The notes under the pieces were generated by a model that was not told the origin of the DNA, did not search any database, and was given only the letters and a program-made list of their open reading frames with translations. Made by a program: the position numbers and the translations under genes. This document shows positions 34,640 to 47,250 of a DNA stretch of 64,000 nucleotides, one piece after another (position 1 is the stretch's first letter; each line of letters begins with the position of its first letter). This DNA is from Serripes groenlandicus. Taxonomy: Eukaryota > Mollusca > Bivalvia > Cardiida > Cardiidae. The stretch spans positions 40,307,675 to 40,371,674 of the forward strand of contig JASEVX010000008.1 in assembly GCA_031761405.1 (NCBI GenBank), written 5' to 3'.

Positions 34640-34905
34640 TGAGTGGTGTTTTATGCCGCTTCCAACAAGTTTTCAGATATATCCCCGCGTTTTCTGGGTA
34701 AGTTTCCAGTACTACTGGTCCATTTATCCTGGCATTACTCGTAATGCTTCCTGTAATACTGAGCGCCAAGGAGTGTGAAAGCCATTACTAAACGTATTGT
34801 GTATGAAGAGGCCGGGGATCGAACCTGCGACCATGAAGAGGCCGGGGATCGAACCTGCGACCACCCTTACCCGATGCAGACGCTATACCATTTCACCGTC
34901 GAGGA
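34640..34905 (-). mobile_element. tRNA-derived SINE, second family, reverse orientation
   Basis: On the reverse strand the head and body of this family are present. The head-side segment GAGGCCGGGGATCGAACCTG is doubled in tandem (34807 and 34839). Confidence 0.55.
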
Positions 34906-35238
34906 AGTCGGGTAAGATTTGAACATTCTCGAAATCATGTCTTACTGTAATTCGGTCGATTCGCGAATGCTCAAACGCTAACGTCGTAATTACGAACCCC
35001 AACTCGGCCATTCATTTTACCAATGATTGACAAGAATAACGTCATTCGTCCTCCATCAATGGTCTTAAACGTATATGTCTGGGATTGTAGCCAGTCTCAT
35101 ACGAGCGAACGAAGTTTATCTCTCGGCTAGAAACTTTTAAACTATGAATACGTTTGTGCTCAGAAATGAACTCAATGCTCCAAAAAAATACTTCTGATTC
35201 GCAAGGCCTACAGCGAGATACTGCTTGTTACTTTGCAG

Positions 35239-35385
35239 GATTTTTTACACGATCGGCACTACTGTGCCATCGGTGCTTTGATTTTAAGTAGTGTTGTTGA
35301 GCTTGGTTTTAATGAGATTGAGAATGTAGCCAGTTACCTGAGAAGAATGACGTGTTTAGATCGAAACAAGAAAACCGTGATAAAG
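35239..35385 (+). CDS. Isolated exon-like open segment, unknown protein
   Basis: A phase-0 stretch of 49 codons lies between a good acceptor (TTACTTTGCAG) and a good donor (GTAGGT). It encodes DRHYCAIGALILSSVVELGF, then NEIENVASYLRRMTCLDRNK. I do not recognise the family. No partner exons are seen within 2 kb on either side, so it may be a relic exon or chance. Confidence 0.25.
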
Positions 35386-36436
35386 GTAGGTGAACCGAAA
35401 GCTGTTCTTCAACTGAAATACTGCTGATACGGCCTTACATTCAAATCAATACAAACTGTCAGAAGAAACCTATCAGCTTAATTAACACATATTGGCAGCG
35501 CACCGTACATGGGAAACGGTACGAGTTGTCCTTTGAAAACAATATATATCCAGATCAAGATGTTCATCCACACAGTCCTATCAAGATATACACTGTTCAC
35601 ATGTTACAAACACAATCTTGTTCGAAGATTGTGTCGACTTGTGTAGATTCTAATAAGACCTCAAGCAGGTGGACAATTTGATCTGAATCTACTCATTTCA
35701 GAAATGCCAACGTTTACCTCTTTCTCATGAATTGGGTCAGTTATAATTGTTTCGTCATGTAAAATGTTTTGTTTAATATGTTTTACGTTTCACCTTGCAA
35801 TTAACTTAAAAGGTGTTCTGAAAACAACAACAACAACAACTACAGATCAGCCTCTACATTTTTGCAGTCTGATCTTGATCTTCACGGTCGGCAAATTAGC
35901 CAACCAATCTTTCACCGAGTATCTGACAAACAGTGTACATATGAATGAGATAACAATGATGCACAGACGGATGTTTATGAAATATCTAAAATGTCAAAAA
36001 TATCAATATGGTTGTTTGTTTGTTTTTTGGATATGTTGTTTTCTTTTGTACAAATGATTTAATCAAAACTTACCGCGTACTAATGAAATCAACAGTTTAT
36101 ATCACGTTATCGTGTCGTTTAATCCGTAACCATGCACTAATCAAGTAAGGTCTTGTCTATATAGTCGTACCTCTACAGGTGTGAAACGAAAGTAGAATTC
36201 CATGTAATACGTGTATCTTTATAAAAATAGAATTTACGTATTTCATAACATATTAACTGAAATCGTTTAAATAAAGGCGTACACGTAACATCTGGCTTAC
36301 CCTTTTCGGACAGGATATAAATACATTTCAAGAATTCCATTGTCAAATACGAAAATAAGGAGGTTGTATGACATACTTATATTGTAAACGTTTTAAGACA
36401 TGATATTTTATATTTCATTAAGAGTAAATATTATAT

Positions 36437-36687
36437 GAGCCGTCCCGCGATAAAACCCAACATTTTGGACTCTGGATCGACCCTGATCAGCTAAAGCATG
36501 CCGTTCAGGCTAACCCGGATAGACACTTTTCGCCTCCTGTGGATTTTTAGTTTTATGAATCATAACCCCATCCCCCTGAGACGGAAAGTTTCGGCCCGGA
36601 TCAGTCTGCGTGGACTGCGCATGCTGATCTGGGTCGAAACATTACGTAGAGGCCATACAATGTTGGTTTTCTCGCGGGACGACTCAA
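36437..36687. mobile_element. Inverted-repeat element, GAGCCGTCCCGCGAG family
   Basis: Both ends present (GAGCCGTCCCGCGATAAAAC; GTTGGTTTTCTCGCGGGACG). Arranged opposite to the copy at 27446. Confidence 0.65.
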
Positions 36688-36720
36688 TTATCTCCAATAT
36701 GAAGGATTAAGCCATTTAAA

Positions 36721-36951
36721 TTACCCTTTCCCACCTGCAGACGCATTTTGACGTAATAGCAGCAGACGACTTTCAAAAACATTATGGCCAAAGTTGAAAT
36801 TACTCATGATGAGCCATTTCTACTTTGGCCACAATGTTTTCAAAAGTATTTAACAATTATTAAGCTATCTTTAATAGAGATTTTTCAGGTTTTTGTCACT
36901 ATGTTTTCAAAGTCGTGTGTTGCAGATTTGTTGTATGTGGGAAAGGGTTAA
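36721..36951. mobile_element. Palindromic TTAA-type element
   Basis: TTACCCTTTCCCACCTGCAG to TATGTGGGAAAGGGTTAA; starts 33 bp after a GAGCC-type element. Confidence 0.7.
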
Positions 36952-37012
36952 AAATGATTTGCGAGTAATGTATAGGTTCTTCTTCCCTCATAATTTTTCA
37001 ACCCCAGGGTCT

Positions 37013-37275
37013 TTAAAAGTCGTTGGTAGTGTAATGGTAGAGCGTCCACCTCGGTGCTGGAGGTCGCAGGTACGATCTCCGGCCGGGTCATATCAAATGC
37101 TTTCAAAATTATAGTAATGGCTCTCAGGCTTTTCGCTCAGATTTGTTGGGTTACCATTACGACTGACGGGCTGGTGTAAAGGATATATGGACCATTTGTG
37201 CTGGTAACTTACCCAAGAAACGATGCGATGTAGCAAACAAAATGTCGATAGCGGCGAGAAACAACATGCAAACAA
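37013..37275 (+). mobile_element. tRNA-derived SINE, second family
   Basis: TAATGGTAGAGCGTCCACCT and GGTACGATCTCCGGCCGGGT head, then GACTGACGGGCTGGTGT and a GCGGCGAGAAACAACA end. Confidence 0.65.
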
Positions 37276-37514
37276 AAAGGTCGTGTATCTATCGTACGTT
37301 CATTTAACATTTTTTTTTTTAGCTGATTTGTATTTTTTGGAGTTGTCTGTTATATGAAAACACATGATGAAACCATCGGGAAAGGGGGACGTATAATTTC
37401 AGCACGGTATTGAAAAGAGATATAGAAAATATGGAGAAATTACTCAAAATTAGCAAGTTCTCATTTCCCCCCATGCATTCATATAAGTCGCCTGAATCGG
37501 GTTAGTTAATTCGG

Positions 37515-37958
37515 TTAATCCTTTCACACATATGTCAAATCTGTATCAGACGATTTGTGTTAACTCTTTCAGCGCCAAAGGCAATATTAAGGTTTTTGCA
37601 AACAATACTGATTCAGGTGAGGCAGTTCGTAACGAGCTGTCTCACATGAAATCAGCATTGTTTGCCTATTGGTTATCAAATTAGTCCAAACTGTTATTAC
37701 ATGAGAAATGGAGACGCACGATTTTGAACATTAAAGAGTCTACTTTAAACAATTCGGCGCTGAAAGAGTTAATATTTAGTTAAAAATATGCAAATCTCTA
37801 TACAAACCAAATTAAGATTTATTGAATAGACGATTGAAAACATTGTGACAAAATGAGGATATTCTCATTATGAGCAATTTCTCCCTTTGTCACAATGTTT
37901 TAAAAAGTCGGCTACCGCAGATGCGTCAAACTGCGTCTGTATGTGGGAAAAGTTTTAC
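37515..37958. mobile_element. Palindromic TTAA-type element split by a second TTAA element
   Basis: The left end TTAATCCTTTCACACATATG breaks off near 37558 and the body resumes near 37773, ending GTATGTGGGAAAAG. The gap is the element at 37559-37772. Confidence 0.65.
37559..37772. mobile_element. Second TTAA-type family, TTAACTCTTTCAGCGCC ends
   Basis: TTAACTCTTTCAGCGCC at one end and its exact complement at the other, about 214 bp overall. A loose end of the same family stands at 8609-8627. Confidence 0.7.
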
Positions 37959-38293
37959 GAATCGATTTGACATGAATATAGACAATAGATACCATCTAAA
38001 TCTATAACCTCTATGTAACCTATTGCCTGTGGTATATACGAGCCTTGACATGCGACAAGGGGTCTTGGTTTATAGTGCCAACAACCAGGACTCTGGCCTG
38101 GCCTTTAAAGCCTGTGCATCCCCACACAGTCTCTCAAGAGCATCAATGTCCGCCAATATGTAATATGGCTCGAGATATAACGTCTGTGGAGAAGCTAGAC
38201 GTGTAGCCCCTTTTGTGTCGCATACAATAACCTTCAAGTGATGACATTACGAATATGTATACAGTGTTCTTTCCCCTTGACGTGGATCATATA

Positions 38294-38522
38294 TCAACCA
38301 TTTCCCTCATATAGACGCTATCTGACGCCTCTGCAGCAGACGGCTTTTTGAAAACATAGTGACAAAAGAAGAAATTGCACAAAACGTGCAATTTCTCCTT
38401 TTGCCACAATGTTTTCCACTTTTTGTCATAGGTTATCCATTCAATTATGGAGATTTTCTATGTTTTGACAAAATATATTCAAAGACGTCTGCTGCAGATT
38501 TTTTGTATGAGGGAAAGGGTTA
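38294..38522. mobile_element. Palindromic TTAA-type element
   Basis: CAACCATTTCCCTCATATAG to TATGAGGGAAAGGGTTAG; centre GAAATTGCACAAAACGTGCA. Confidence 0.75.
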
Positions 38523-38810
38523 GTATTCATCGGTAATGATGGGTAATTGTTTCGTTATCTATTACTTTCTCACTGTCAGCATTTATTAAATGAAATGTAG
38601 CGTAGAATTTTATAATGCTTGATTGTGTGTGAGCTATTTGAACTGATACTCCTTTTGAACGATAGTGAAAAGAAAATCCGCGCTTGACTTGCACCGATAG
38701 GTTTTTGCTTAACAGGAATTATAAGGAAAGAGATTTTCAAGCGAATGTTAATGTTTTTATATTTAACCAGGTATTTAGAGAATATATTTGTTTAGTTTTA
38801 GATTCCTGAT

Positions 38811-40192
38811 TTAACCCTTTCCCACAAACAGACTCTTTTTGACGCTTCTGTAGCAGACAACTTTTGAAAACATTATTGCAAAAGGTGAAAATGCTCACAA
38901 TAAGTAATTTCTCCTTTTACCACAAAGTTTTCAATTACATTGAATAACTGTTCTTTCATGTTAAGGGATTTTCTGTGTTTTTACCTAGACGTTTTCAAAG
39001 TCGTCTGCTCGCAGATGTGTTGTATTTAAGTTCAATATAAATAAAGTTATTTGACTCATTAGTATTACCTGTCATTCGATCACTATGCCTCTGAAATATG
39101 GTCATACCATTCCGGCATAGATGTAGAAGGTATTCTCAACAAATTGTGTAGACGTATTCTATGTGTTAGAAAATCAACCAATTAATCAAGTATATATGGA
39201 GAACTTGGAAGAGTACCTTTAAGAATTATAAGACGATGTAACATGATTTGCTATTGGTTTAAAATACTAAAAATACCAGATAATAATATCACTAAAATTG
39301 TATACGATATGTTTAAAAATGATGCTAATAACAATATTACTCATACAGGACTTAATTGGGCCCATCATGTGAAAATTATTTTACAATAACTAGGACATAA
39401 TAACTTGTGGATACAACAAAACAGTGAATTAATAACATTGTGTTCATTAAAACAACGCATATTTGATCAATACTACCAATCTTGGTATACAAACATTAAC
39501 AATTCTGAGCGTCTGTCCTATTACAGAATATTCAAACATTCATTCAATCAAGAGGATTACTTAAACAATATACATGATAGAAAATTAAGAATAGCATTAT
39601 GCAAATTTCGAACATCATCTCATAATTTAGAAATAGAAAAAGGAAGGCATCGTAATATCCAAAGATCAGAAAGAACATATAAGTTATGTAATCAAAATGT
39701 AGTTGAAAGCGAATACCACTTCCTTCTCGTATGCCCCTTTCTCTATATTTTGCGTTCAAAGTTCTTAAAACCGTATTTCAGCAAGTGGCCAACAATAAAC
39801 AAATGTACAACTTTTATGTCTTCTTCAAATAAAAAAGAAATCTTTAATATTGGTAAATTCATCTATTATGCTAATAAAAGAAGAAATGAACCTATCACAA
39901 ATAATTAAACAATGCATTCTGTTCTTATATACTAACAATCTCTATACACAATTAATAGAATTCAACATATTTTAATAGTTATCTTAGCTAGCCTGTAGCA
40001 TACACATTGTGCTATCCATATGGATGTTTAGATCATTTAATAACAAACCTTCTCAACACTATCTGACTTATTGTAACTACAACATCACATTACAGTATAT
40101 TCTCTGTATTTTGTTATTTGTACTGCTTGTTCATGATTGCAAATAAAATATTTTGTATTGTATTGTATTGTATTGTATGTGGGAAAGGATAA
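38811..40192. mobile_element. Palindromic TTAA-type element split by a LINE
   Basis: Left part from TTAACCCTTTCCCACAAACA up to GATGTGTTGTAT near 39025; right end TGTATGTGGGAAAGGAT at 40174-40190. The LINE lies between them. Confidence 0.75.
39026..40175 (+). mobile_element. 5'-truncated LINE, reverse-transcriptase C-terminal end
   Basis: The frame from 39405 to 39908 (167 codons) has a Cys-His-Cys motif (KLCNQNVVESEYHFLLVCP), as found after the reverse transcriptase of many mollusc LINEs. Upstream, broken frames give LCRRILCVRKST and YGELGRVPLRI, typical of the same region. The 3' end is a run of TTGTA/ATTGT units. In-frame stops (for example near 39182) and missing 5' parts make it dead. 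It is inserted inside a palindromic TTAA element. Confidence 0.8.
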
Positions 40193-40408
40193 ACACTATC
40201 ACTGTAAAGTGGGAGGTAAATGTTTCATATTGTTTGTGTTTATGCATTGTGTATGATAAATAGAGGATACTCAAGTGTTTGTATGTGATATCAAAATGAC
40301 GTCACGAGAATGGGATGTTATCCAGGGGCGGAGCTCCCTTTAGGCACTGTAGGCACGTGCCTACACATTTTTTTCTCAAAATGCCCCTAAAATGCAGCTG
40401 CGGCGATA

Positions 40409-40626
40409 GATATCTGCGTAATGTATCGACCAGATCAGCCTGCGCTGTCCGCGCAGACTGATCCGGCCGACACATTCCGTCTTAGGGGGATAGATGTATA
40501 GAGTAGTTATTCCTGATACAGAAAATCCACAGGAGGCGAAACGTGTCTATCCGGGTAGGCATGTGTGGCTTATACGGGTCGATACTTTACGCAGAGTCCA
40601 CAATGTTGATTTTCTCACGAGACGGC
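40409..40626. mobile_element. Inverted-repeat element, GAGCCGTCCCGCGAG family, one end lost
   Basis: Retains GCGTAATGTATCGACCAGAT, GATCAGCCTGCGCTGTCC and TTCTCACGAGACGGCC. It sits inside another repeat, whose CCTACACATT sequence flanks it on both sides. Confidence 0.55.
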
Positions 40627-40849
40627 CTACACATTGATTATTGCAAATCTACGCCCCTGTTATCAGGTCTATAAACGAGTCACGTCGAAGAACGAGCTTT
40701 AATGATTAGATACCGTCCCATCCGTGTGATAGATGTTTGATAGCACACCAAATGCAGTTGAAATATTCTATTTATTATGTAACTCTCTACTGCGCTTCGG
40801 GACTAGGAGTATGAGAGAGAAATTAATTACGAAAGCAACGCCCCGTAAC

Positions 40850-40905
40850 TTAACCCTTTCCCATAATACAACGAATCTGCAGCAGCCGACAAGTCTATTA
40901 TGGAC
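40850..40905. mobile_element. Palindromic TTAA-type element, left end only
   Basis: TTAACCCTTTCCCATAATAC and CTGCAGCAGCCGAC, then unrelated sequence. Confidence 0.5.
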
Positions 40906-41677
40906 TGTGCAAACGCGCATGTATTAGAAAATGGAAAATGTTTATGACGCCAACATGCTATACTGAGGGTATGCATTTTACGGGCTTGTACACTTTTCTC
41001 TGTGTACATTGTCTAAATAGTAGGGATGGCAACGAATACAAAAATAAGTATTCGATAATCCGATCAACAAAGTATTCGAATATTAGACCTTTATGTGCAT
41101 GCTTTGCCAACACAGAGTTTATAAATGTGTTATTTACTGTAAAGTTATCTTATTGTTGTCTTTTTTTTTGTTCATCTAAAAGTAATTAATCGCATTTAAA
41201 TTTCCATTCAACCGATGAATTCGAATGAAAAGAATGTTCGTGAAAAATATGTCAGTAAAGTGCTCATATTACAATTAATTGATCACTTGATTAATGTATT
41301 TTTTTACGAAACATTTTGTTCTGATTACCATTTTTACATGTTGAAAATGACGTGAACTGTTAAAATTCTCAAATCTTTTCAAAATATGACAAATCCGTTA
41401 TAAGAGCAGAAATGTGGAACTGCCCATTAGGAGCAATTTAACCTTTCTCTTGCTGTGTATACATGTAACTGAAATATTGTTGAAAAATGGGCAAGAAATG
41501 TCCCCCACTACCATATTAAAAACAACCAAAAACTCTCAAATGTTTTCTGTACTAAATTCTTACTTTTCAACCATTATAAAAGTATGCTAACTATGAAATT
41601 GTTTGCATGGCAGTTCATCAGGGGGGAAATACATATTTATTTTCAAAACTAAAATTAAAATTATAAAGTCTGTTTAA

Positions 41678-41891
41678 ATAATCCTTTCCCACTTGCAGAA
41701 GCATTTTGATGCTCTTGCAGTATACGACTTTTGAAACAGTTATGACAAAAGAATAAAATTTCTCACGATGAGCAATTTCACCTTTTGCCAAAATGCTTTT
41801 AAACCCATGAAATAATTTATCCATATTTTTGCCTAAATTTTTTCAAAGTCGTCCGCTGCAGATTTGTTGAATGTGAGAAATGCCGGGTTAA
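41678..41891. mobile_element. Palindromic TTAA-type element
   Basis: ATAATCCTTTCCCACTTGCA to a decayed right end GAGAAATGCCGGGTTAA. Confidence 0.65.
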
Positions 41892-41927
41892 GTTCAAAAT
41901 CGTTGCCCATAGGCTTCGAAGTTTCTT

Positions 41928-42185
41928 GAATGTCGATGGTATAGTGCTAGAGCGTCCGCCTCGGTGCGGGAGGTCGCGGGTTTGATCCCCGGCCGGGTAA
42001 TACCAAACACTTTAAACATTGTAATAACAGCTGCCTTCCTTGGTGCTCAGAGTTGCGGGGTTAGCATTACGACTGACTGGCAGGTGTCAGGATAAATGGA
42101 TGAGTAGTACTTGTAATTTACCCAGGAAAGGCCGTAATATAACTAAACAATTGTTGATAGTGGCGTTAAACACGAAACAATCAAT
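41928..42185 (+). mobile_element. tRNA-derived SINE, second family
   Basis: TAGTGCTAGAGCGTCCGCCT and GGTTTGATCCCCGGCCGGGT head; GACTGACTGGCAGGTGTCAG body; GGCGTTAAACACGAAACAAT end. Confidence 0.7.
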
Positions 42186-43449
42186 TTACTTTATCTCAAA
42201 ACCGTGCCCTTCAAACATAACATTCCTAAAATATAGACACAGGTAATTGTTTTAACTAGGAAGAGGTTGAAAATAGCAGCCGGTGACATAATTGGGGTAT
42301 TCGGTTTATTGATAAAATATACACAGCCTACGTAAGTAGGCCTACTTTATGTGCTATAGATAGACAAGACTTGAATACACCCAGCAAGAAATCGAAAGTA
42401 AAATTATTCGAAATTCCTTGAATTACTTCAAATAATTTAGCATTTACCAACATTAGTGCCACAAAAAATGTTTCAATTAAAATAACAATTTATCTCTTAA
42501 ATGAATTACTCTTTTTCAAATAGTTATGTATTACATGTACATATCATTTAATTTAAAATGTAACATATTTTGCAAATAAAGAAGTTGAACGTGAACTTGA
42601 AAATAAATCGCTTGTTTTATATCTAGATAGTTTGCGAAACATGTTCCTTGGTAGACCCTGTATATAAATTGTCAACGGATATTGCTAAGAGTAAAGACAA
42701 GGCTGCAAGTCAATGTGGCATCAGAAAAGAGATGAACTGACAAAACAATTTTTTTTCTCTTCTTCAACTGCTTGACATATTTCAAATAAGAATGATATGC
42801 ATTCATTTTATATATTCATTTATATATTCATTTATTTATTCATAAACAGAGAGGTCTGGCTTTTAAATATTAAGCTTAAAACCTTCCAACACTTTACTTA
42901 ATTTCTACTCAAACATCGAAAAGTTCGCTTATCGACTGATCTGGTCACGAAATCTTTTGATACGAATCAATCAAATAGAACGCTTTGACAGAACAACAAC
43001 AACGATAAAATCATGGCGACATAACGGTAAGAAAATATTGCAAAATATTCTCAAAGCAAACATAACAAGACATTTTGAGCAAAATTTAGTGGAAATTAAA
43101 ATTCTAATCATTAACATGATGCTAATTCAGTTTATCGAACAGAGAATTTACTTTGAGGTGAGTAATAATAGGTGTGTCACCCGTGTGTAATGAATGATGT
43201 AATTCTAAGAATGACAGTCACAAGATGTTAATTTAATTTCAATGTGGTTAGCCACAAAGTCCTTGGTTTAACATCATGTGGCGATTTGTTCATAGTGGTT
43301 AACACAAAAATGCTATTCATGAAGGGAGGCAATGATTCTGTTTGACAGTTGTGAACGATCTGTAATTAATTAGATAAACAGGGGTCGAAGAAAGAGCTTT
43401 AGTAAACAAGGTACATTTACTGATTTAACAAAACTGCCAGGTTTATGGA

Positions 43450-43597
43450 TAAACCCTTTCCTTAGCAATTTCTCCTTTTGTCACCATGTTTTCAACTCAA
43501 TTGAATTATTGTACTTTCATTTAAAGGAAGTTTCAAATTTTGTTGTTGAACGTTTTCAAAGTCGTCTGCAGATTTGTTGTATGTGGGAAAGGGTTAA
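43450..43597. mobile_element. Palindromic TTAA-type element, left arm deleted
   Basis: ATAAACCCTTTCC is followed at once by the central TTAGCAATTTCTCC; right end TATGTGGGAAAGGGTTAA intact. Confidence 0.6.
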
Positions 43598-43711
43598 ATT
43601 GAAAAAAGTATTTGTTTTATGTAGACAAGGTATATGTATAGAGGGGACGCTTTTACTACCTTGCTATTATAGAAAACTTTTATTCTGACATGGGAGTCTC
43701 CGAGAGCATTT

Positions 43712-43987
43712 GCCTTCAGACCAGCCGAGCCCTGGTAGCTCAGTCGGTAGCAGAGTTTGAATCCTGGCTCGGCCAACTTTCTTTTCGACGATTGACAAAA
43801 GTCAATGCGACACCCGTCATTCGTCTTCCACCAATGGGCTAAGTCTATGTGGAAAAGCAGCCTGTTGTGTGGAGTACTGGTGTGAGAAAACCAGGAAATG
43901 CATGAGTAGGTGAACTGGCTACCGTGATATAACTGAGAAATAGTTAAAAACGGCGTTAAACCCCAATCAATCGAAGCCTTCAGACCA
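43712..43987 (+). mobile_element. tRNA-derived SINE with target duplication
   Basis: SINE 43724-43975 between two copies of GCCTTCAGACCA. Same family as the copy at 7729, with a deletion in the middle. The head begins CCTGGTAGCTCAGTCGGTAG (A box). Confidence 0.8.
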
Positions 43988-45769
43988 AAATGTCTAAAGT
44001 TCGATCCCTGGTCAGGTAAGATCTTTTAGGATTTATTACAATAGTGTCCAATAAGGGATTGCATCTGTAGGATTTTAGAAAAACCTTGAGAATGTTTCAC
44101 AATGTTCTCGGACTACACAGAAAATCTAGAATGAGTTTAAAATAAGCTGGGGGTATATCTGGCCAAGGTATATGTATAAGAGAATAGCTCTAGAGCTATC
44201 TATTGTAGCAACATGGTAGAGAATTTGCCTTCAGGCAAAGAGGTCCAAGGTTTGAGCCCTGGTCAGGTTGAATCTTTGAGGACTGTTATATTTATGATTT
44301 TTTTTTTGTAAAACAATTGCCAACATTATTTCATCAACATGACATAACTAGGAATGATATGACATCATTTAGAAATCATGTGGCATGTCTAAACAGAATA
44401 CATTATAGAGTTGATCGCTTTCATCATTCTTTGTGTAAGTTGGAAATAAGGGCAGACCTTTCGAATATATGCTTTTTCCGCGATACCACAATGGACAAAT
44501 ATTTTAGATTGTGGATGATCATAGCAATTAGATACGCTGTGATCACTGTTACTCTGTCGAGGGATAAATTGGTCATCGCAATGGAAATTCCATCAATATC
44601 GAGTATTTATCCATCATGACATCCCTGCAATGCATCACCCCGATATCTTTGCGATTGATACCTGCATCAGTACAATTTTATTAATTTTTAACAAACATAT
44701 TGTTTTTGTGATTTTTTCCAGTATATTGACGAATCACATTTATTGCATTTAAAAAAATGTAATATTTAATTAAATTTCAGCAGATAATTAGTAATACAGT
44801 GGAGAATCCCTTCTTTTCTACTTTTCAAACTTATTCAACTTTGAAAAAAATTATTCTCAAACCTTTTTAGATCACCTGAGCCAATAGCTCAAGGTGAGCT
44901 ATTCTGATCACTTTTTGTCCGGTGTCCGTCGTCCGTCCGGTGTTAACTTTTAGCTTTAAACATCATCTCCTCCCAAACTCCAAGGACAATTTCGGTGAAA
45001 CATCACAGGACTGTTCCTCTAGTTGGTCTCTTTCAAAATTGTTCAAAGATTTAAAATCCATTGAGAACTTTGGTTGCTGCGGCATCAGAAAGGGGACAAA
45101 ATGTCCAAATTTTAAAAATCTTCTCCTCCGAATCTGCCTGTCAGATTCAAATATAATTTGGTAGAAATGTTCCTTGGGTGACCCTCTATAAAAATTGTTC
45201 AAGCCATACTGATTGGGCGAAAAACATGGCAGTCAGACGGCATCAAAAAAGGGGCAAAATGACAAAATTTGAAAATTCCATTTTTATGAAAGTGCTTGTC
45301 TGATTTTAAGAAAATATAATACGAATCTTACTGTAATGATCCTCTTTTTAATTTGTTTAAGCCGTTTTGATTGGTTGGTTACACAATCATAGCAACCAGG
45401 CGTCATCACAAAAGGGGTAAATTGAACTTTTAGCTACAAATGAGAACCAACTCCTACCATTCCAATAGACCCATTTCCACAAAACATCACAGGAATATTC
45501 CTATGGTGGTCCTCTTTCAAAATTGTTCAAAGATTAAAATTCCAATGAGAACTTTGGTTGCTGCGGCATCAGAAAGGGGACAAAATGTCCAAACTTTAAA
45601 AATCTTCTCCTCCGAATCTGCCTGTCAGATTAAAATATAATTTGGTAGAAATGTTCCTTGGGTGACCCTCTATAAAAATTGTTAAAGCCATACTGATTGG
45701 GCGAAAAACATGGCAGTCAGGTTGCATCAAAAAAGGGACAAAATTTGAAAATTTGAAAATTCCGTTTTT

Positions 45770-46768
45770 AGCTCTACTGGCCAAAGGCCAGAAGGGCTTA
45801 TGTCGTGGCGATTTGTCCGTTGTCCGTGCGTGCGTCCGTCCGTAAACAATTTCTTGTTAACACGATAGTCTTTACTTTTGATTGTATCTCAACTAAACTT
45901 ATACAGTAGTTAGATATCCATGAGAGCTCGGTTCCTTTCGAAAACCAGCCAGATCCGCCCATGCATGACTGGATTATGGCCCTTGAAATGGTCAAAATTG
46001 CTATAAAAGAGCTTGTTAACACGATACAGTCTTCACTTTTGATTGTATCTCAACCAAACTTATACAGTAGTTATCTATGTGAGCTCGGTTCCTTTCGAAA
46101 ACCAGCCAGATCTGCCCATGCATGACTGGATTATGGCCCTTGAAATGGTCAAAATTGCTATAAAAGAGCTTGTTAACACGAAACAGTCTTCTTTTTTTAT
46201 TGTATCTCAACCAAACTTATACAGTAGTTAGATATCCATAAGAGCTCGGTTCCTTTCGAAAACCAGCCAGATCCGCCCATGCATGACTGGATTATGGCCC
46301 TTGAAATGGTCAAAATTGCTATAAAAGAGCTTGTTAACACGATACAGTCTTCACTTTTGATTGTATCTCAACCAAACTTATACAGTAGTTAGATATCCAT
46401 GAGAGCTCAGTTCCTTTCGTAAACCAGCCAGATCCGCCCATGCAAGACTGGATTATGGCTCTTGAAATTGTCCAAATTGCTATAATTGAGCATGTGAACA
46501 CAGTAGAGGCTCCATTTACTATCTGATCTTCACCAAACTTAGATAGTAGTTAAATATTGATGAGAGCTTGGTTCCTTTTGAAAATCAGCCAGATCCGCCC
46601 ATGCAAGATTGGATTATGGTCCATGAAATTGTAAAAATTGCTATAATACAGCTTGTGAACACAAAAGAGCCTCCATTTACTATGCGTTCTTCACCATGTA
46701 TACATGCTCCGGATTGAAAATGACCAAAGAACCATACCAGTAGAGCATAGGCCCTCATGGGTCTCTTG
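45770..46768 (+). mobile_element. Nested Helitron-like element, family with GCTCTACTGG ends
   Basis: Starts AGCTCTACTGGCCAAAGGCC. The inverted copy CCAGTAGAGC stands before the 3' hairpin and CTTG. The body is about five tandem units of roughly 155 bp, each with a 'CAGCCAGATC' stretch. It lies in a TTTTT/ATGAAAG site of the host element. Confidence 0.65.
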
Positions 46769-47250
46769 TTATGAAAGTGCTTGTCTGATTTTAAGAAAAT
46801 ATAATATGAATCTTACTGTAATGATCCTCTATTTAATTTGATTAAGCCGTTTTGATTGGTTACACAATCATAGCAACCAGGCGTCATCACAAAAGGGGTA
46901 AATTGAACTTTTAGCTACAAATGAGAACCAACTCCTACCATTCCAATAGACCAATTTCCACAAAACATCACAGGAATGTTCCTTTGGTGGTCCTCTTTCA
47001 AAATTGTTCAAAGATTAAAATTCCAATGAGAACTTTGGTTGCTGCGGCATCAGAAAGGGGACAAAATGTCCAAACTTTAAAAATCTTCTCCTCCGAATCT
47101 GCCTGTCAGATTCAAATATAATTTGGTAGAAATGTTCCTTGGGTGACCCTCTATAAAAATTGTTCAAGCCATACTGATTGGTCGAAAAACATGGCAGTCA
47201 GGCGGCATCAGAAAAGGGGCAAAATGACAAAATTTGAAAATTCCATTTTT

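Noticed and set aside
44922..47121. Repeated 60-80 codon frames (MRTNSYHSNRPISTKHHRN and relatives)
   Set aside because: Same frame in each 480 bp host unit; no selection evident and interrupted by stops.
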